Assembly: GCA_947095535.1 (NCBI GenBank)
Contig: OX352774.1
Coordinates: 9,982,001 to 10,046,000, forward strand
DNA: 64,000 nt
From: Poecilobothrus nobilitatus
Taxonomy: Eukaryota > Arthropoda > Insecta > Diptera > Dolichopodidae
Reading direction: 5' to 3'
Shown here piece by piece: positions 13,171 through 24,615 of the stretch; positions within the stretch are counted from its first letter, which is position 1; every line of letters starts with the position of its first letter. The notes beneath the pieces were generated by a model. The model was not told the DNA's origin and made no database searches. It saw only the letters and a list, made by a program, of their open reading frames with translations. The translations under genes were made by a program, and so were the position numbers.

Positions 13171-13944
13171 TATTTTAATCGGAATTTATTTAATTTAAAT
13201 ACGAAAGTGATAACGAAACCAAAATATTCGTTAAATTTCGAATTGAGTATTCCGGCTTATAGTATAGAGGCATTGTTATAATTCTTAAGCTTGACTGAGT
13301 ATTTTTTTCCATCTAAAAATATCAAATGAAAGATAATATTTCGTTGTTAAAATTATTATTTAGAACTGAAACTTTGTCATTTGTATTGATTTCATGGTTC
13401 CACCCAAATCTTCAAAGTATAGAAAATTCAAATTTTGATGAGAGTACGATATTATCATATTAAATTAATTTTAAACACTTTTAAATAAAATACATAATTT
13501 ATAATAAAATTATAAAATTAAGTAGCACCTGAGATTTTGTTAAAATGGTAAATCTCCATGGAACGAGTCTCATGTTTTAAATATTTTGGATCTAAATGAC
13601 CATTGAAACTTAGATATGAAAATAAATTGCCAAATGTAAATGTGCTCGTATCAGCTTAATAAAATATAAAAAAATGTTTTATGTAACTGTATCTGTACTG
13701 TACTGTAATGTATTAATATCAATTAATCTCGAAACAAAAATCCAGTTTGTTAAATGCTACGTGTACTCGATACCTTTCTGCGGTATGAAAACGTGAACTC
13801 CAAAAATTTCGAACATCAATAAGTTTTAAGTGTGGATATTGAAAATAGCATGTGTAGAACGAATGTCATGTGTAAATGGAGACCGTGATGTGTTATTAAC
13901 GCAGTCAAGCGCAGAAAACCAATATTTATAGATCAATTTAAATA

Positions 13945-14157
13945 GGACATATAATGTGCATCGGCAAATATAATATTCTACCTTTTATTCTGTAAGATAA
14001 AATTAAAGACAGAAGACGTGTTGGCAGAAAAGAAATGTCGTGGTTAAGAAAAATCAGGTAATGGACGGGTCTCCCCACCAAGCGGTGAGGAGAAAGCTTG
14101 TATGATAGCAGACATCCAGTGGTGTATAAAGAGCTCAAGAAGGACGTAGTACAATAA
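13945..14157 (+). pseudogene. RTE/CR1-like non-LTR retrotransposon C-terminal remnant
   Basis: Seventy-one codons in one frame read LGHIM-like GHIMCIGKYNILPFIL, stop, DKIKDRRRVGRKEMSWLRKI, R, stop, WTGLPTKR, stop, and so on to a TAA at 14155. The order GHIM, KI.GRR..GR...SWL..IR.WTGL is the common C-terminus of insect endonuclease-reverse transcriptases. Three in-frame stops show it is dead. Weaker similarity (VKRRKPIF) extends upstream to about 13890. Confidence 0.75.
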
Positions 14158-15059
14158 ATATTTGAAAAAGAAAATTCTTTTTTTACTGTATTAAAGGTTC
14201 ATTTCATTTCAGATAACAATGTCAAGTTAAAAGGCTAATTATTTTTTTCTTAATACCGTAAAAAAAAGTAATAATTATCGAAAAATTTCTTTATTCATTT
14301 TATCTGTAATTGAATATTTTATTTAACTTTCTAGCTGAACTTTTCGCATTATTATATTTAATAAAATTTTAAAAATAAGTTAATAAAATTTCTTTAACTT
14401 TATAAATTTCATTTAATAAATTTAATTTATAAATTAAAACTGCGTCATTTTTATTTCATTTCAACATTTAAACATATACAAATATTTTTCAAAAGAATGA
14501 ATAAATTTTAAGCAATTAAACAAATTAGAACAAAAAGAAAAAAAACTTTTTCAAAAATAAAATTACTTTAATAAAAGTTTTTTTTTTTTAAAAGAAATTA
14601 AACTTACAATATGGCGTATTGACAAGACGTTTTCGTGGTGAAAAAGTTTTTTTTTTGACATTTCAATTATTTTTATTTTTTTTTTAACCGTTGAAATTTC
14701 AAATTATTTCAATTCAATTTAACATCAAGGTAAAGTAAATAATAAGTTCCTCATTTGTTTTCTTAATATGGTTTAAGAGTGAAATTAATTTTTGTTTTTT
14801 TAAGGGTTTTTAAAAATTTTTTGTTTTTTTTCTCTGGTTGCTTTGATAAAAATATTTTTTCTTTTAGAAATACTTTTAGGAAGGAGTAAAAACAAATGTT
14901 TTTTTTCTACACCAAAATTTCTTAAGGCTCAATTTTCTATTTTAAAATTAATTTTCATTGTTTTTAAACTCCTTAGCAAAACACCAAAAACAAGAATAAC
15001 AAGGCTGTATATGTAAAAGCAAAAAATTGTGTGAATTTTTGCATATTAACTTTAAAAAA
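14158..15059. other. No gene seen
   Basis: T-rich sequence between a retrotransposon remnant and a degenerate repeat. Confidence 0.5.
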
Positions 15060-15480
15060 ATTTTTTTTTGTGTACAGATTCCAGGTGTTTTAAATTAGCA
15101 AATTTCGCTTGAAGAATACACAATTTTTTCTGAAATAAATTTAGCTTGTTTTTAAAAATCTTATCTCTATTACGAGATAAAATTTCTAACTTTAAGCGTT
15201 TAGAAAATTAGGGGAGTCAAAAATTTAGAAAAGCATTGGTTTCACATAACGCTAAATTAAAATGTTGAATTGCAAAACGTTTCATTTTTTTTTTTGCGTT
15301 TCAGATTGGAAGAATTTTCTGTAGAATATATATAGGTTTTTTTCCTACTTTGAGCGACTGTAGCTTCGTAAACATAAGGGCTAAATTAAAAAAATGCTTT
15401 TTAACTGTTACCATGTATATCAGATCCATCTATTTCTAAAATTATTTTGTTTTTTTATCCCGACTTGTCTAGAATGTATT
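15060..15480. repeat. Degenerate relative of the GACGG-type repeat
   Basis: Contains GTGTTTTAAATTAGC, TTTCACATAACGCTAAATTA and GACTGTAGCTTCGTAAACAT in the same order and spacing as the 43.3-kb copy, without the GACGG run. Confidence 0.4.
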
Positions 15481-17977
15481 GTAAACATAGGGTATTTTAT
15501 ATATAGAAAATAAAAAGGGCGGACGAAGCGAATATTAGTTTCGTTCAAACTTTTTTTTTTTCCAAATGTGCTAAGTACATATAAGGTATAATATTTAAAA
15601 GCAGGAAGTTGAAATAAATGTACAGTAGCGGAGAGAAATACTTGAAAATATACATGTTGAGTGAAAATTCATGTACATGTGTGTTAAGAGGTTATTTATT
15701 GATGTGCGAAAAATAAATTCTTTTCTTTTTTGTTTAGCTGGAATGGAAAATTTATGACGTATTTTTAGTTTACTACAATTTATATTCAAGTCATTTATAG
15801 TTTAAATTTCAAATTTAGTTGATTTGTGCAAGAATCACTTCAAAATTAAAAATTTTATTTATATTTGAATAATAACAAGAATAACGAAAATAATGAGTGA
15901 ATTTCATGATTGTTTTCCAAACCGTTATGAGATTGTTTTTAATCGCTTTTAAGTGACATATTACATTATTTTGGCAAAATATATCCTGAGAATGAATGAA
16001 AGCATATATAAATAATTGTATGTAGCAAATAGTGAATAAGTTTTGGTAAATTCAAAAATTTTTTATAAGAAAATTAAGGACCAGCTAAGTTTGTCCTTTA
16101 AACTAATCTATAATTATTTAAAAAAAATATTTATTGAATTTTGTAGAATTAAAAATTAGTATTGTATGGGAAGGGATATAACAAGCCCACCATAAAAAAA
16201 AACTCTAAAAAATCGAACTAATTCAATGAATCTTTGAAAGAAAACGTATGCCATTTGACATTAAAAATAAATTAAAAAAAAAATTTAAACCTCCTTTTCA
16301 TATTAGTGTTAATAATTTTAAATTGCCAGTTGGAATATATGGAATGTTAATATTTATGTCAAAAGTATTTGATTGCTTAAGAAGGGGAGCGTTTTTAAAT
16401 AATCTTTTATATTTTATTCATTATTATTAGATGAGGAAAATCTAGACATTATTATAACATCTCATCTAAATTATATGTGTGTATATTAAATTTTAACATA
16501 ATCATCCCACTTCAAATATCCACCTTTGTATATTTTATACCCCACTTTATATGGTATTTTATAGTAATTTCATATAAAAAAAAAAACAAAACAAAATGAA
16601 AAACGTTAAAAGTAATATTAAATAAATTCTTTTATAAGCCTAATGGAAAGAAAACATATTTTCTATTATTTTCTTTTTTGTATGAGAAAAAAAAAAGTTT
16701 TTTTTTTTTTCTTTCTATCTCATAAATTTTAAATGGAAAAGTCACCAAAAAAAAAAAAAAAAACAAAATATAAAAAAGATAAGAAATTCGAAATTCGAGG
16801 GAAAAAAATATTAACCGAATTTAAGAAAATGTAATAAAATCATGAGAAAACATAATTTAATATACATATATATACAATGTTATTCAAAACAATGAAGTCT
16901 TCTCTTGTTTTTATAACAGAAACAAAAAAAAAAAAACTAGAACAAAGATTTAAAAGGGTATAATTTCTCATAGATGTAATGGTTGCCTCATTCTTAAACC
17001 ATTTAGAAGACCAACAAAAAAAAAGAAAAACATTTTATATTGGAAAATTCTTTTAAAACAATTTTTTTTTTTTTTTAAGTTTATTGGATCTTAAACTCTC
17101 TTTAAATTTTAAAGGTTAGAGATGTGGTGAAGAAATTTAAAAACTTTTACATTCCATAGAACTGTTGGAGAAAAGTTTTTTTTTTTTTTTTTCACTTTTT
17201 TGTTATATATTGAATTTCTTTGAGAAATTTATTTTGAAAAAGGGAATTTGATAATCATCTTTAATTTAAGGATATGAGTTCAAAAATTATTTTAGTTAAT
17301 AAACATTTTGTTTATTTAACATTTTATCGAATATTTTGAGGACTATATTTTCAGACACCTGCAACTACAGGTAGTTTTGCTAGTACATATTATATAAATG
17401 TTATATGGCACTTAATTTTTCTATTAGATTACAGTTTGTTAATAAAATCATGAAAACAGTCCTATTTTATGGTTATGAAATCAAGTTTAAAACTATAAGC
17501 AGCTTCTTAACAAAATACAGAGTACTATCATGATAAATAAAATATCTGTGTTACATATTGTGAAAATATGGTGACTAATTGAATGAGAATTGCTATACGA
17601 AAATGAAGCTTAAAAAAAATTTAATGAAATTTATTTAGAGAACAAGAAGCTCTGTTGTCTAGAATTAGGTATTCACCTTAAAGAAGATTGTTAGAAAAAG
17701 AAATCAATAACACCGAACTCACATGGAATGATAACTTATTTCTTGAACTCTGAATAATAAATAAAAGATAATTATTATTGTGCAATTATTGACAGCTCTC
17801 GAATGCCATAAAAAATCTTCAAAATCTTTTCAAAACTTTGTATTGCGTGAAATTGTCAATTATAAATTTTATATGGTACTAAAAACTGAAAACTGATTAC
17901 ATTTTTAATGATTACTTATTTGTCAATTGAAAAAATTTTGTTGTAATGGATTTTTGATAAGTTCAGGTATTCATATT
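15481..17977. other. No gene seen
   Basis: A/T-rich. The short frames at 15595-15789 and 16248-16430 have no recognisable protein features. Confidence 0.5.
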
Positions 17978-18108
17978 GAATCAAATGCATCCTCAATCCT
18001 CACTTTACAACTCAATCCTCACTTTTTGAAACAAGCCTACGCTTAATCTGATATTTTTTGTTTAAAAAAATAAGATTTGAGTTTAAGCTTAGTGTTTTGC
18101 ATTCGACT
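17978..18108. mobile_element. Foldback MITE (family A), with internal duplication
   Basis: Left arm GAATCAAATGCATCCTCAAT; right arm GATTTGAGTTTAAGCTTAG, GTTTTGCATTCGAC. The left arm contains a short tandem (TCAATCCTCACTTT twice). The right end runs into a GACTC microsatellite. Confidence 0.5.
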
Positions 18109-18129
18109 TGACTCGACTCGACTCGACTT
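18104..18129. repeat. GACTC microsatellite
   Basis: GACTTGACTCGACTCGACTC and on to GACTT, at the edge of a foldback element. Confidence 0.75.
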
Positions 18130-18764
18130 CTTTTTACGGTAAACTGTTTCTGTAATCTTTAAAGTCATTTTCTAAAGAGAAAAATTTAAAAGATGAAATT
18201 GTTCAACATATTTATGAGAAGTGCCTTCGAACATGTGACACCTATATTAATATCAGCAGATTACAAAGAATTTACTATAAGAAGAAACTATAAAATGAGT
18301 GTAACATTTAAGAAAAGACGAAACTATTGTTTTGAATATCTTGGATTTTTTTTTTGTTTAATAAATTTAAAAATAATAATTAATAATTTTGTTTATTAAT
18401 TTATTTAAAAATAAATAAAAAGCAGTTGTTTCGTCCTTTGTTCAGTCTGTTGGACTCCTCAGTTGGTACAATCTGAACATTTTACTTAGACAACTTTCAA
18501 AGATTTTTTCAAATCACAAATCAGTTATAATAAAAGTTATAATTTGTAAATTAATTAAATTTTATTTGTCTTTTATGATTTAACATCGCGATTATAACTG
18601 GGGGGAAAAAAAAAACTTTAATTGAATTGAGAAATCTTGTAGACGAATAAATGATATGTTAAAACATTTAAAATATTAAATTTTACTAATTTCCCATCTC
18701 AAGTGGAAAAATATAATACATTTTTTAGCACATTTCCAAAATAATTTAAAAAAAATGTGCCTAT

Positions 18765-19955
18765 TAGTTTCACTCTGTCCATCCATCCGTCCGTTTGTCC
18801 GTCTGTTTACAAAACTTCTACACCGTTAAAGATAGAGACAAAAAATTTTAACCATAAGTAGGTCTCATAAAAAAATTAATTTTGTGGAACAACTTTTTCA
18901 TGTAGCCCCATCCAGCAGGAAACTACAGTCCCTCAAACTTTGAAAAAGCCCTATTTTTAAACGCGTATATTTCACGTTCCGCGTAACATCTTTTCAATCT
19001 GAAAACGCCATTCGGCAGGAATTTTTTTTATAAGTCAATATTAAAATTATATATTTTTATTTTAGTATTTAAATTTATCGTTATGTGAAAACCAAATTTT
19101 GCATGATTTTTCTACCTTCATAACTCCGGCACGCTTTTAGATAGAGGCTTGAAATTTTGAGGCAAGAAAAAACTTAGAATTTAAAATTAGTATAAGTTTG
19201 CTCAGAAAATTTTTTTGTACCTCCCGCTGTTTATGAGCTATTAGGGATTAAAAATTGAAATTTTGCTATTTTTAAACACCTGTATCTTGTACACGTTTTT
19301 CTTCGCCACTACAAAAAAATTAAAGCTCCAGTAATATATTTTTATGCGTTTGAATGGTTTTTTTTAGTTGTATAGCGATCGAAAGTTACAGCCCCCCAAA
19401 ATTGCAAAAAAGCCCTATTTTCAGATGTATATATCTCAAGCTCTGCGTAGTAGTTTTACAATTTAAAAACACTAGAAGTCCAGAAATTTCCTTATCTCTA
19501 TAAAACAATATCAAAATTATGCAATATTTTGTAATTTACTATTTAAATTTACCGTTAAAACCAAATTTTGCGTGATATTTCTTTTTTCATAACTCCGGTA
19601 CACTTTGAGATAGGAACCTGAAATTGACGAAAAAGACGAGAAAGAACTTTTAGAATTAGTATAAGTTTCCTCGGAAAATTTTTTGGTACAACTGTACCCT
19701 GTTTAAGAGTTACCCTGTTTTTTGGTACTCTGTTTAAGAGTTATTACTCCTCAAAAATTGAAAATTTGCTATTTTTAGACACCTGTAACTTAGGTATCTG
19801 TAAAAATTGTTCTTCCGCAAGACATGCAAATTAAAGGTTCAATAATATATTTTTACGTGTGTTAACGGTTTTTCTTAGTTATATAAGGTTCCGGAAATAC
19901 AGCCCCTCAAAATTCCAGAAAAGTCCTATTTTCACGTTTTTTCTTATTTACATGA
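18765..19955. repeat. GACGG-type dispersed repeat, two to three diverged tandem units
   Basis: The left edge has CCATCCATCCGTCCG and GTCCGTCTGTTTAC, the complement of the GACGG run. Units of about 460-510 bp repeat; their shared CCCTATTTTC-like anchor lies at 18948, 19412 and 19926, and CATAACTCCGG occurs at about 19120 and 19590. Inverted relative to the copy at 43.3 kb. Confidence 0.6.
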
Positions 19956-21563
19956 AATTTTAAAATTTTGGTGCAAGTTACAATTTTAAACAGTTTGTTT
20001 TGTCTTTTGAAAATGTGCGCTTTTAAAAACCGTTGGTTTACATTCTACCTTGTGTTTTTTTTTTATTTTAAATCACCTCAAATTTTGAGTAGAAATTTTT
20101 ATTGGAGAAAAAAAAGAAACACTTGTGAAAATTGTGAATTAATTAAAAATTCCTTTTTAAATTAAAAAAAAAAAAAAATTTGAGAATAAAAAAAAAATTT
20201 TTTTTTTTTTCTATTCAACTAAAAATAAAAATCTTTTGTAATTAAAATTATTTATTACCTTTTTTCTTAATATTAGTCTATATATATATAAATATAAGTA
20301 TATATGTATATTAATAAATTAATTATTTTGGATTTGTTAGAGTGAGAAAAATAAAATAAATTACTTTTTTCTTTTTTATTTTTTTTCCAAGCAATTTTAA
20401 TAATTAAAATGTTTTAATTAAAAAAAAATAAAATTCATTTAAAAATAAAAAAAAATATTTTATTTTTTCGTCAATCAATTAGATTTTTATTATATATGTA
20501 TTTATTTTCTCAATAATTTTTTTTTTTTTTTTTGTTTTTTTGTTCATATATTTAAATAGATTGTTTATTTTTCAAATTATTTTATAACAAATAAACTTAA
20601 AATTTAATAATCTAATATCTATAAATAAATTATTATTTAAAAATGAGAAAAAAAAAGAAAATTATATTAAAATAACCTCAAAAAAGAATAAGAAAAAACA
20701 ATCTTAATTATATATAATAATAAATAATGTATAAAAAAAATTAAATTAAATAAAAAAGAAGATACTATTTTACACACACTCCAAAACATTTTTAATATAG
20801 CATTAAATTTTTTCGTTTTATCATACAATTTTTTTTTTTTTTTTTTTTTTTGTTTTTTTCTTCAATTTTCATAATTTTTTATTATTATATTATTTAATTA
20901 ATTATTAATATTAATAAAAAAAATGCTATGCTTAATGGTAGAAAAACTTAAGCGACTAAGTAACTAGTATCGATTAAATTTTAGTAAATAAATCAATTTC
21001 GAATCAATTTTGATCCTATACTTTGTAATTCTGATATAGACTAATTTTATAAGAATTCTATTATTTAATGGATGACATGTAATGAAATTTAATTTAAATC
21101 AATTTAGAAAGAATTATTGGGATTTAATGAAAAACATTCTAGATACAATGAAAATCGATTAGAACAAATACTGAAGCGCAATTGAAAAAGAAAAACTCTT
21201 TGTTATAAAGAACTGATCAAAAAAGTTATGAATAACGATGCGTGTGGCGATATAAAAAAATAAAAAAAAAATTTTTTTTTAAATACCCTTAATGAATCCT
21301 GCGATTTGGTTTCGCAAGGAATTTAAAAAAAAATTCTGAATTTCTTTTTCATTCTGGCCTAAAATATTAATCGTTTTTTATAAAGTAAAATTATCTGTTA
21401 CTTATCCGAAATAAGTCAATATTAATTGCAAAATGAAATGTAAGGCTTAGTGGCATCAGTGATCAAGTTGAATTTCAACAAAAACAAAAAATTAGATGGG
21501 TTTGCATTATTTTTATCTTAACATGTTTTGGGAAACTTTTTCAAAATTTTAAAACTTTGACTT

Positions 21564-21695
21564 TGAGTCGAATGCATGAAAATTAGCTTTAAATCAAATC
21601 TAGACTTTTTTTTTTAAACAAAATCTGCACTTGAACTTTTATTTTTGTTTGAAAAAGTGAAATTTGACTTCAAACTCAGTTGTATGTATTCAATC
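21564..21695. mobile_element. Foldback MITE (family A)
   Basis: Left arm GAGTCGAATGCATGAAAATT, right arm ending AAACTCAGTTGTATGTATTC. It shares GTTTGAAAAAGTGAAATTTG with the 49.5-kb copy. Confidence 0.6.
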
Positions 21696-21820
21696 CTTTA
21701 TCTAAAAAATGAAATAGAAAAGAAGAGTTTTTTATTTTTTATTACCAACCATTTTTAATTAGTTACAAAATTTAACTGTCAAATATAAAAAAAAGATGAA
21801 TCGAAAAAAGGATTTAAGAT

Positions 21821-21890
21821 ATTTCAGATATTTCCTATATAGTATAACAGAAATTTCAGATATTTCCTGGTATAACAGAAAATTTTCTAT
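21821..21890. repeat. 32-bp tandem duplication
   Basis: ATTTCAGATATTTCCT followed by a TATAACAGAAA segment, twice. Confidence 0.7.
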
Positions 21891-22648
21891 AACTATGGTT
21901 TTAAACATGCTTTTAAACATAAACAAATTTCATGTTTTTTAAATTTAAATTTAGAATGTGAACTATTTTTTTTATATATCTCTTTTCAAATTATATCCAT
22001 TACAGTGTTGTCATCCCTAAACAAAAAACAAAAAAACCATTACTGTAGAAAAAAAAAAAAATTGACGTAAAGAAAATTAAATGATTTGTACCTACATATG
22101 TATATAGGAAAATTTATAAAAAATTACATAGTATATCTATTTAACAGATTTTTTTTTGTTTTTGAAATGTTTTCCTTAAAAAGAATTTAATTTTTGCCCT
22201 TCAAACTAATTAAGTAATTTTCTTTATTATTTATTTTGTCATATTGCTATAAATTTATTTTATATATATATATTTAAAAATATTATTACTCATGTGTTTT
22301 CCATTTTAAAAATTTAAATATATATATTTTAATTTTCTTAATATGATTTTATTTTAGAAAAAATAAAACACACCTTAAAAATTATTTTTATAATTATTGT
22401 TATCGTTTCTACATATTTTATTTTGTTGTAAGGAGAAATGTGAGAAAAATTCATTTAAAAATTAGAAAATAATAATTATATAGTGAATATAACTACAATG
22501 AGCACCAAAAGTAAAATGACACATTTTTTATTTTTTAAAATGAACATCAAAATTTACTGTTTTAATTTATTGTTCACTCAAAAATTAATTGAACTATTAA
22601 AAGTGCATTTAAATTGAAAATTTATTTAAAATTTTTTTTTATTTTAGT

Positions 22649-22824
22649 GCATTTCTCTGCCACATAAATCTGGACAGGAAATTACACAGCCTTTCCTGTT
22701 CACGCGTGATTGTAAATGTCGTAAGGAGAAATAACTCTTACGGCGTGTGTGGGATTCGAACCCATACTCGCTCGGTGTTTACATCGTATTTTATACGCTT
22801 TTATCACTAGGCCACCGAGGCCCC
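22649..22824 (-). mobile_element. SINE family 1, full-length copy
   Basis: On the minus strand this begins GGGGCCTCGGTGGCCTAGTG, with tRNA-like RNA polymerase III boxes: an A-box-like TGGCCTAGTG and a perfect B box GGTTCGAATCC (22752-22762). The non-tRNA tail contains an inverted repeat built on GTCGTAAG and CTTACGAC, then ends at a TGTGGCAGAGAAATGC-like block. The same about 176-bp unit recurs at 32.9, 55.3 and 63.6 kb. It is a tRNA-derived retroposon and not a working tRNA, because the anticodon arm does not form properly and copies carry the same extended tail. Confidence 0.85.
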
Positions 22825-22900
22825 TTAGTTCAAATAAATAAATAAAATAATTTCATCCTTGAGATATTTTTGAGATATACTGGCTCAATACGCGGATACA

Positions 22901-22945
22901 ACATTTGCTGCAGAAGAGTTTTTCAGGAGATTCTGCAGCAAATGT
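22901..22945. other. Perfect 15-bp hairpin
   Basis: ACATTTGCTGCAGAA and TTCTGCAGCAAATGT are exact reverse complements separated by 15 bases. G/C content is well above the surroundings. It lies 77 bp from the SINE at 22649-22824. It could be a transposon end, a short structured RNA or chance. Confidence 0.7.
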
Positions 22946-23437
22946 CAAGTTTAATATATGTAAAATAATTTTTGGAATTTTTGCTTTTTTATGGGAAGGA
23001 TATTAATTTTTTCCTTTTGTAAAACTTTTAATTATAGTTGTTATTTAGTAGAACGGATAAACAACTATCTTTACACTTAGACCCTGCGACCCATTCTGTA
23101 CTCCAACTTTTTTCATCAATATTTTGTTAGTTTAAATTTTAAGATATTATGATATTATGGAAAAAAAAAAATTTAATTTCTTATGAGTTTTATATGAAAA
23201 CTATGTTTGCATAAATTTCTATAAAATTTCTTTTGGTGTTAGGTATTTTTTTTTTATCACTTAAAATCTCAATTTAAATTTCCTCCTGTTTTATGTAATT
23301 TATTTATGTTTATTTATTTTTAATGAAAAAATGAGTTTTTTCTTTTTGTTTAAAATTTAAATATACTACAATTTTATATAATTAATTAAATGATTTTGAC
23401 TGAATTGACAATTAAAAGTGTCAATTTATTTTTTTAA

Positions 23438-23874
23438 CCCTTCAGTTCTCGCGCAATATTTCATATTTTATTTAAAACATAACATATTAAATTTTTAAAA
23501 AACATTTTTGAGATTTTTTGTTTTAGATGCTGTAAAAGTACATCACAATTCATGAAAATTTACTGTCTTATATAAAATTTGATCATAAACATTTCTTCAA
23601 TACAAAATTTTTAGAACAAAAAAAAAAATCAAAATAAAAACAAATAAAAATTTCAGAATATTGGAAATTAACTGACATAAACAGTTTTTTACATTGTAAA
23701 TAAGGTTTTCAAAAAATCTATGAGAAAATAACAGTTATTGTTTCAGAAAATATTAAAACTCAGCTACTGGCAAAATAAATAATGCACTTTATTTTTTCCT
23801 AAGAAAAAAAAAATAATTATTGACTACTAAAATAGATTTTAATTTGAAAAAAGCCGTACACGAGTACTGAAGGG
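23438..23874. mobile_element. piggyBac-like MITE with TTAA target duplication
   Basis: A 437-bp non-coding element flanked on both sides by TTAA (23434-23437 and 23875-23878). The left end is CCCTTCAGTTCTCG and the right end, inverted, is CCCTTCAGTACTCG: 13 of 14 identical. TTAA target duplications and ends starting CCC are the hallmark of piggyBac transposons. The inside is A/T rich with no transposase, so it is non-autonomous. Confidence 0.8.
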
Positions 23875-23878
23875 TTAA

Positions 23879-24528
23879 TACTAAAATAAAAAAAACATGT
23901 TAATTTTAAGGGATTTCTTTTGCAATTTTCTGACCACACATGAAGGTTATTCTTAATTTATAAAAGAAATTTTCTATTACACATTGGATACAATATTATT
24001 CTGTAAGTTGAGAATTATATAAAATTAGAATTTGTCTAAATAGAAGTCGAGATATGTACAATGTACAATAAATATTTGAAAAATAAAAAGAAAAAGAATT
24101 AAATTTCTAATACGAATTAAATAAAAATTAAATTAAAATAAATTTATAAAAAATATAATTTATACAAAAAAAAAAAAAACAAAATCAAGAAAAACAAAAA
24201 GTCATAGCAAAATAAAAATCAACGAAAAATTAAAATTTCCTTATACTTAAGTAACTAATAATACTCCAAATAAATAAACTTCTCATATATGTTTGTATAT
24301 ATTAACAAAACAAAAAAAAAAAACAAAAAAAAAACAAAACTCTCATATATAATAACTTAATTGTTAAAATGTAAACTTTTTCATTAACTTTCATTTTATT
24401 TTAACTTTAATAACAATAAATATATTTATAATTTATAAATTACATAATAATTAATTTAAAATAATTAAGTATAAAATTTAAATAAATACATAATATACTA
24501 TATATATGTATTATATATTTAAAAAATG

Positions 24529-24559
<31 letters not shown>

Positions 24560-24615
24560 ATAAATAAAAAACAAAAAAAAAAAAAAAACTTAATTTTATA
24601 ATTTTATCATTAATA
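23879..24615 (-). other. Presumed 3' untranslated region and flank of the NOS1AP homologue
   Basis: Lies just downstream of the TAA at 24616. It is almost pure A/T with a TA microsatellite and A runs. The transcript end could not be fixed. Confidence 0.5.
24529..24552. repeat. (TA)12 microsatellite in the presumed NOS1AP 3' UTR
   Basis: Uninterrupted TA run about 65 bp past the stop codon of the last coding exon. Confidence 0.85.

Larger units (their letters stand above)
8803..13888. other. No gene seen; small tandem repeats only
   Basis: Apart from the TA run, the 21-bp and 29-bp duplications and the GTAC run listed separately, nothing was recognised. The 106-codon frame at 9919-10239 is Phe/Lys low complexity. 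Confidence 0.5.
19956..22648. other. No gene seen apart from a foldback element and small repeat
   Basis: Very A/T-rich with homopolymers up to about 20 bases. The 65-codon frame at 19968-20165 is in repeat-derived sequence. Confidence 0.5.

Noticed and set aside
22740..22824. tRNA gene candidate (A and B boxes)
   Set aside because: The same head with the same long tail recurs at several places, and no proper anticodon arm or acceptor pairing is seen; it is a SINE.
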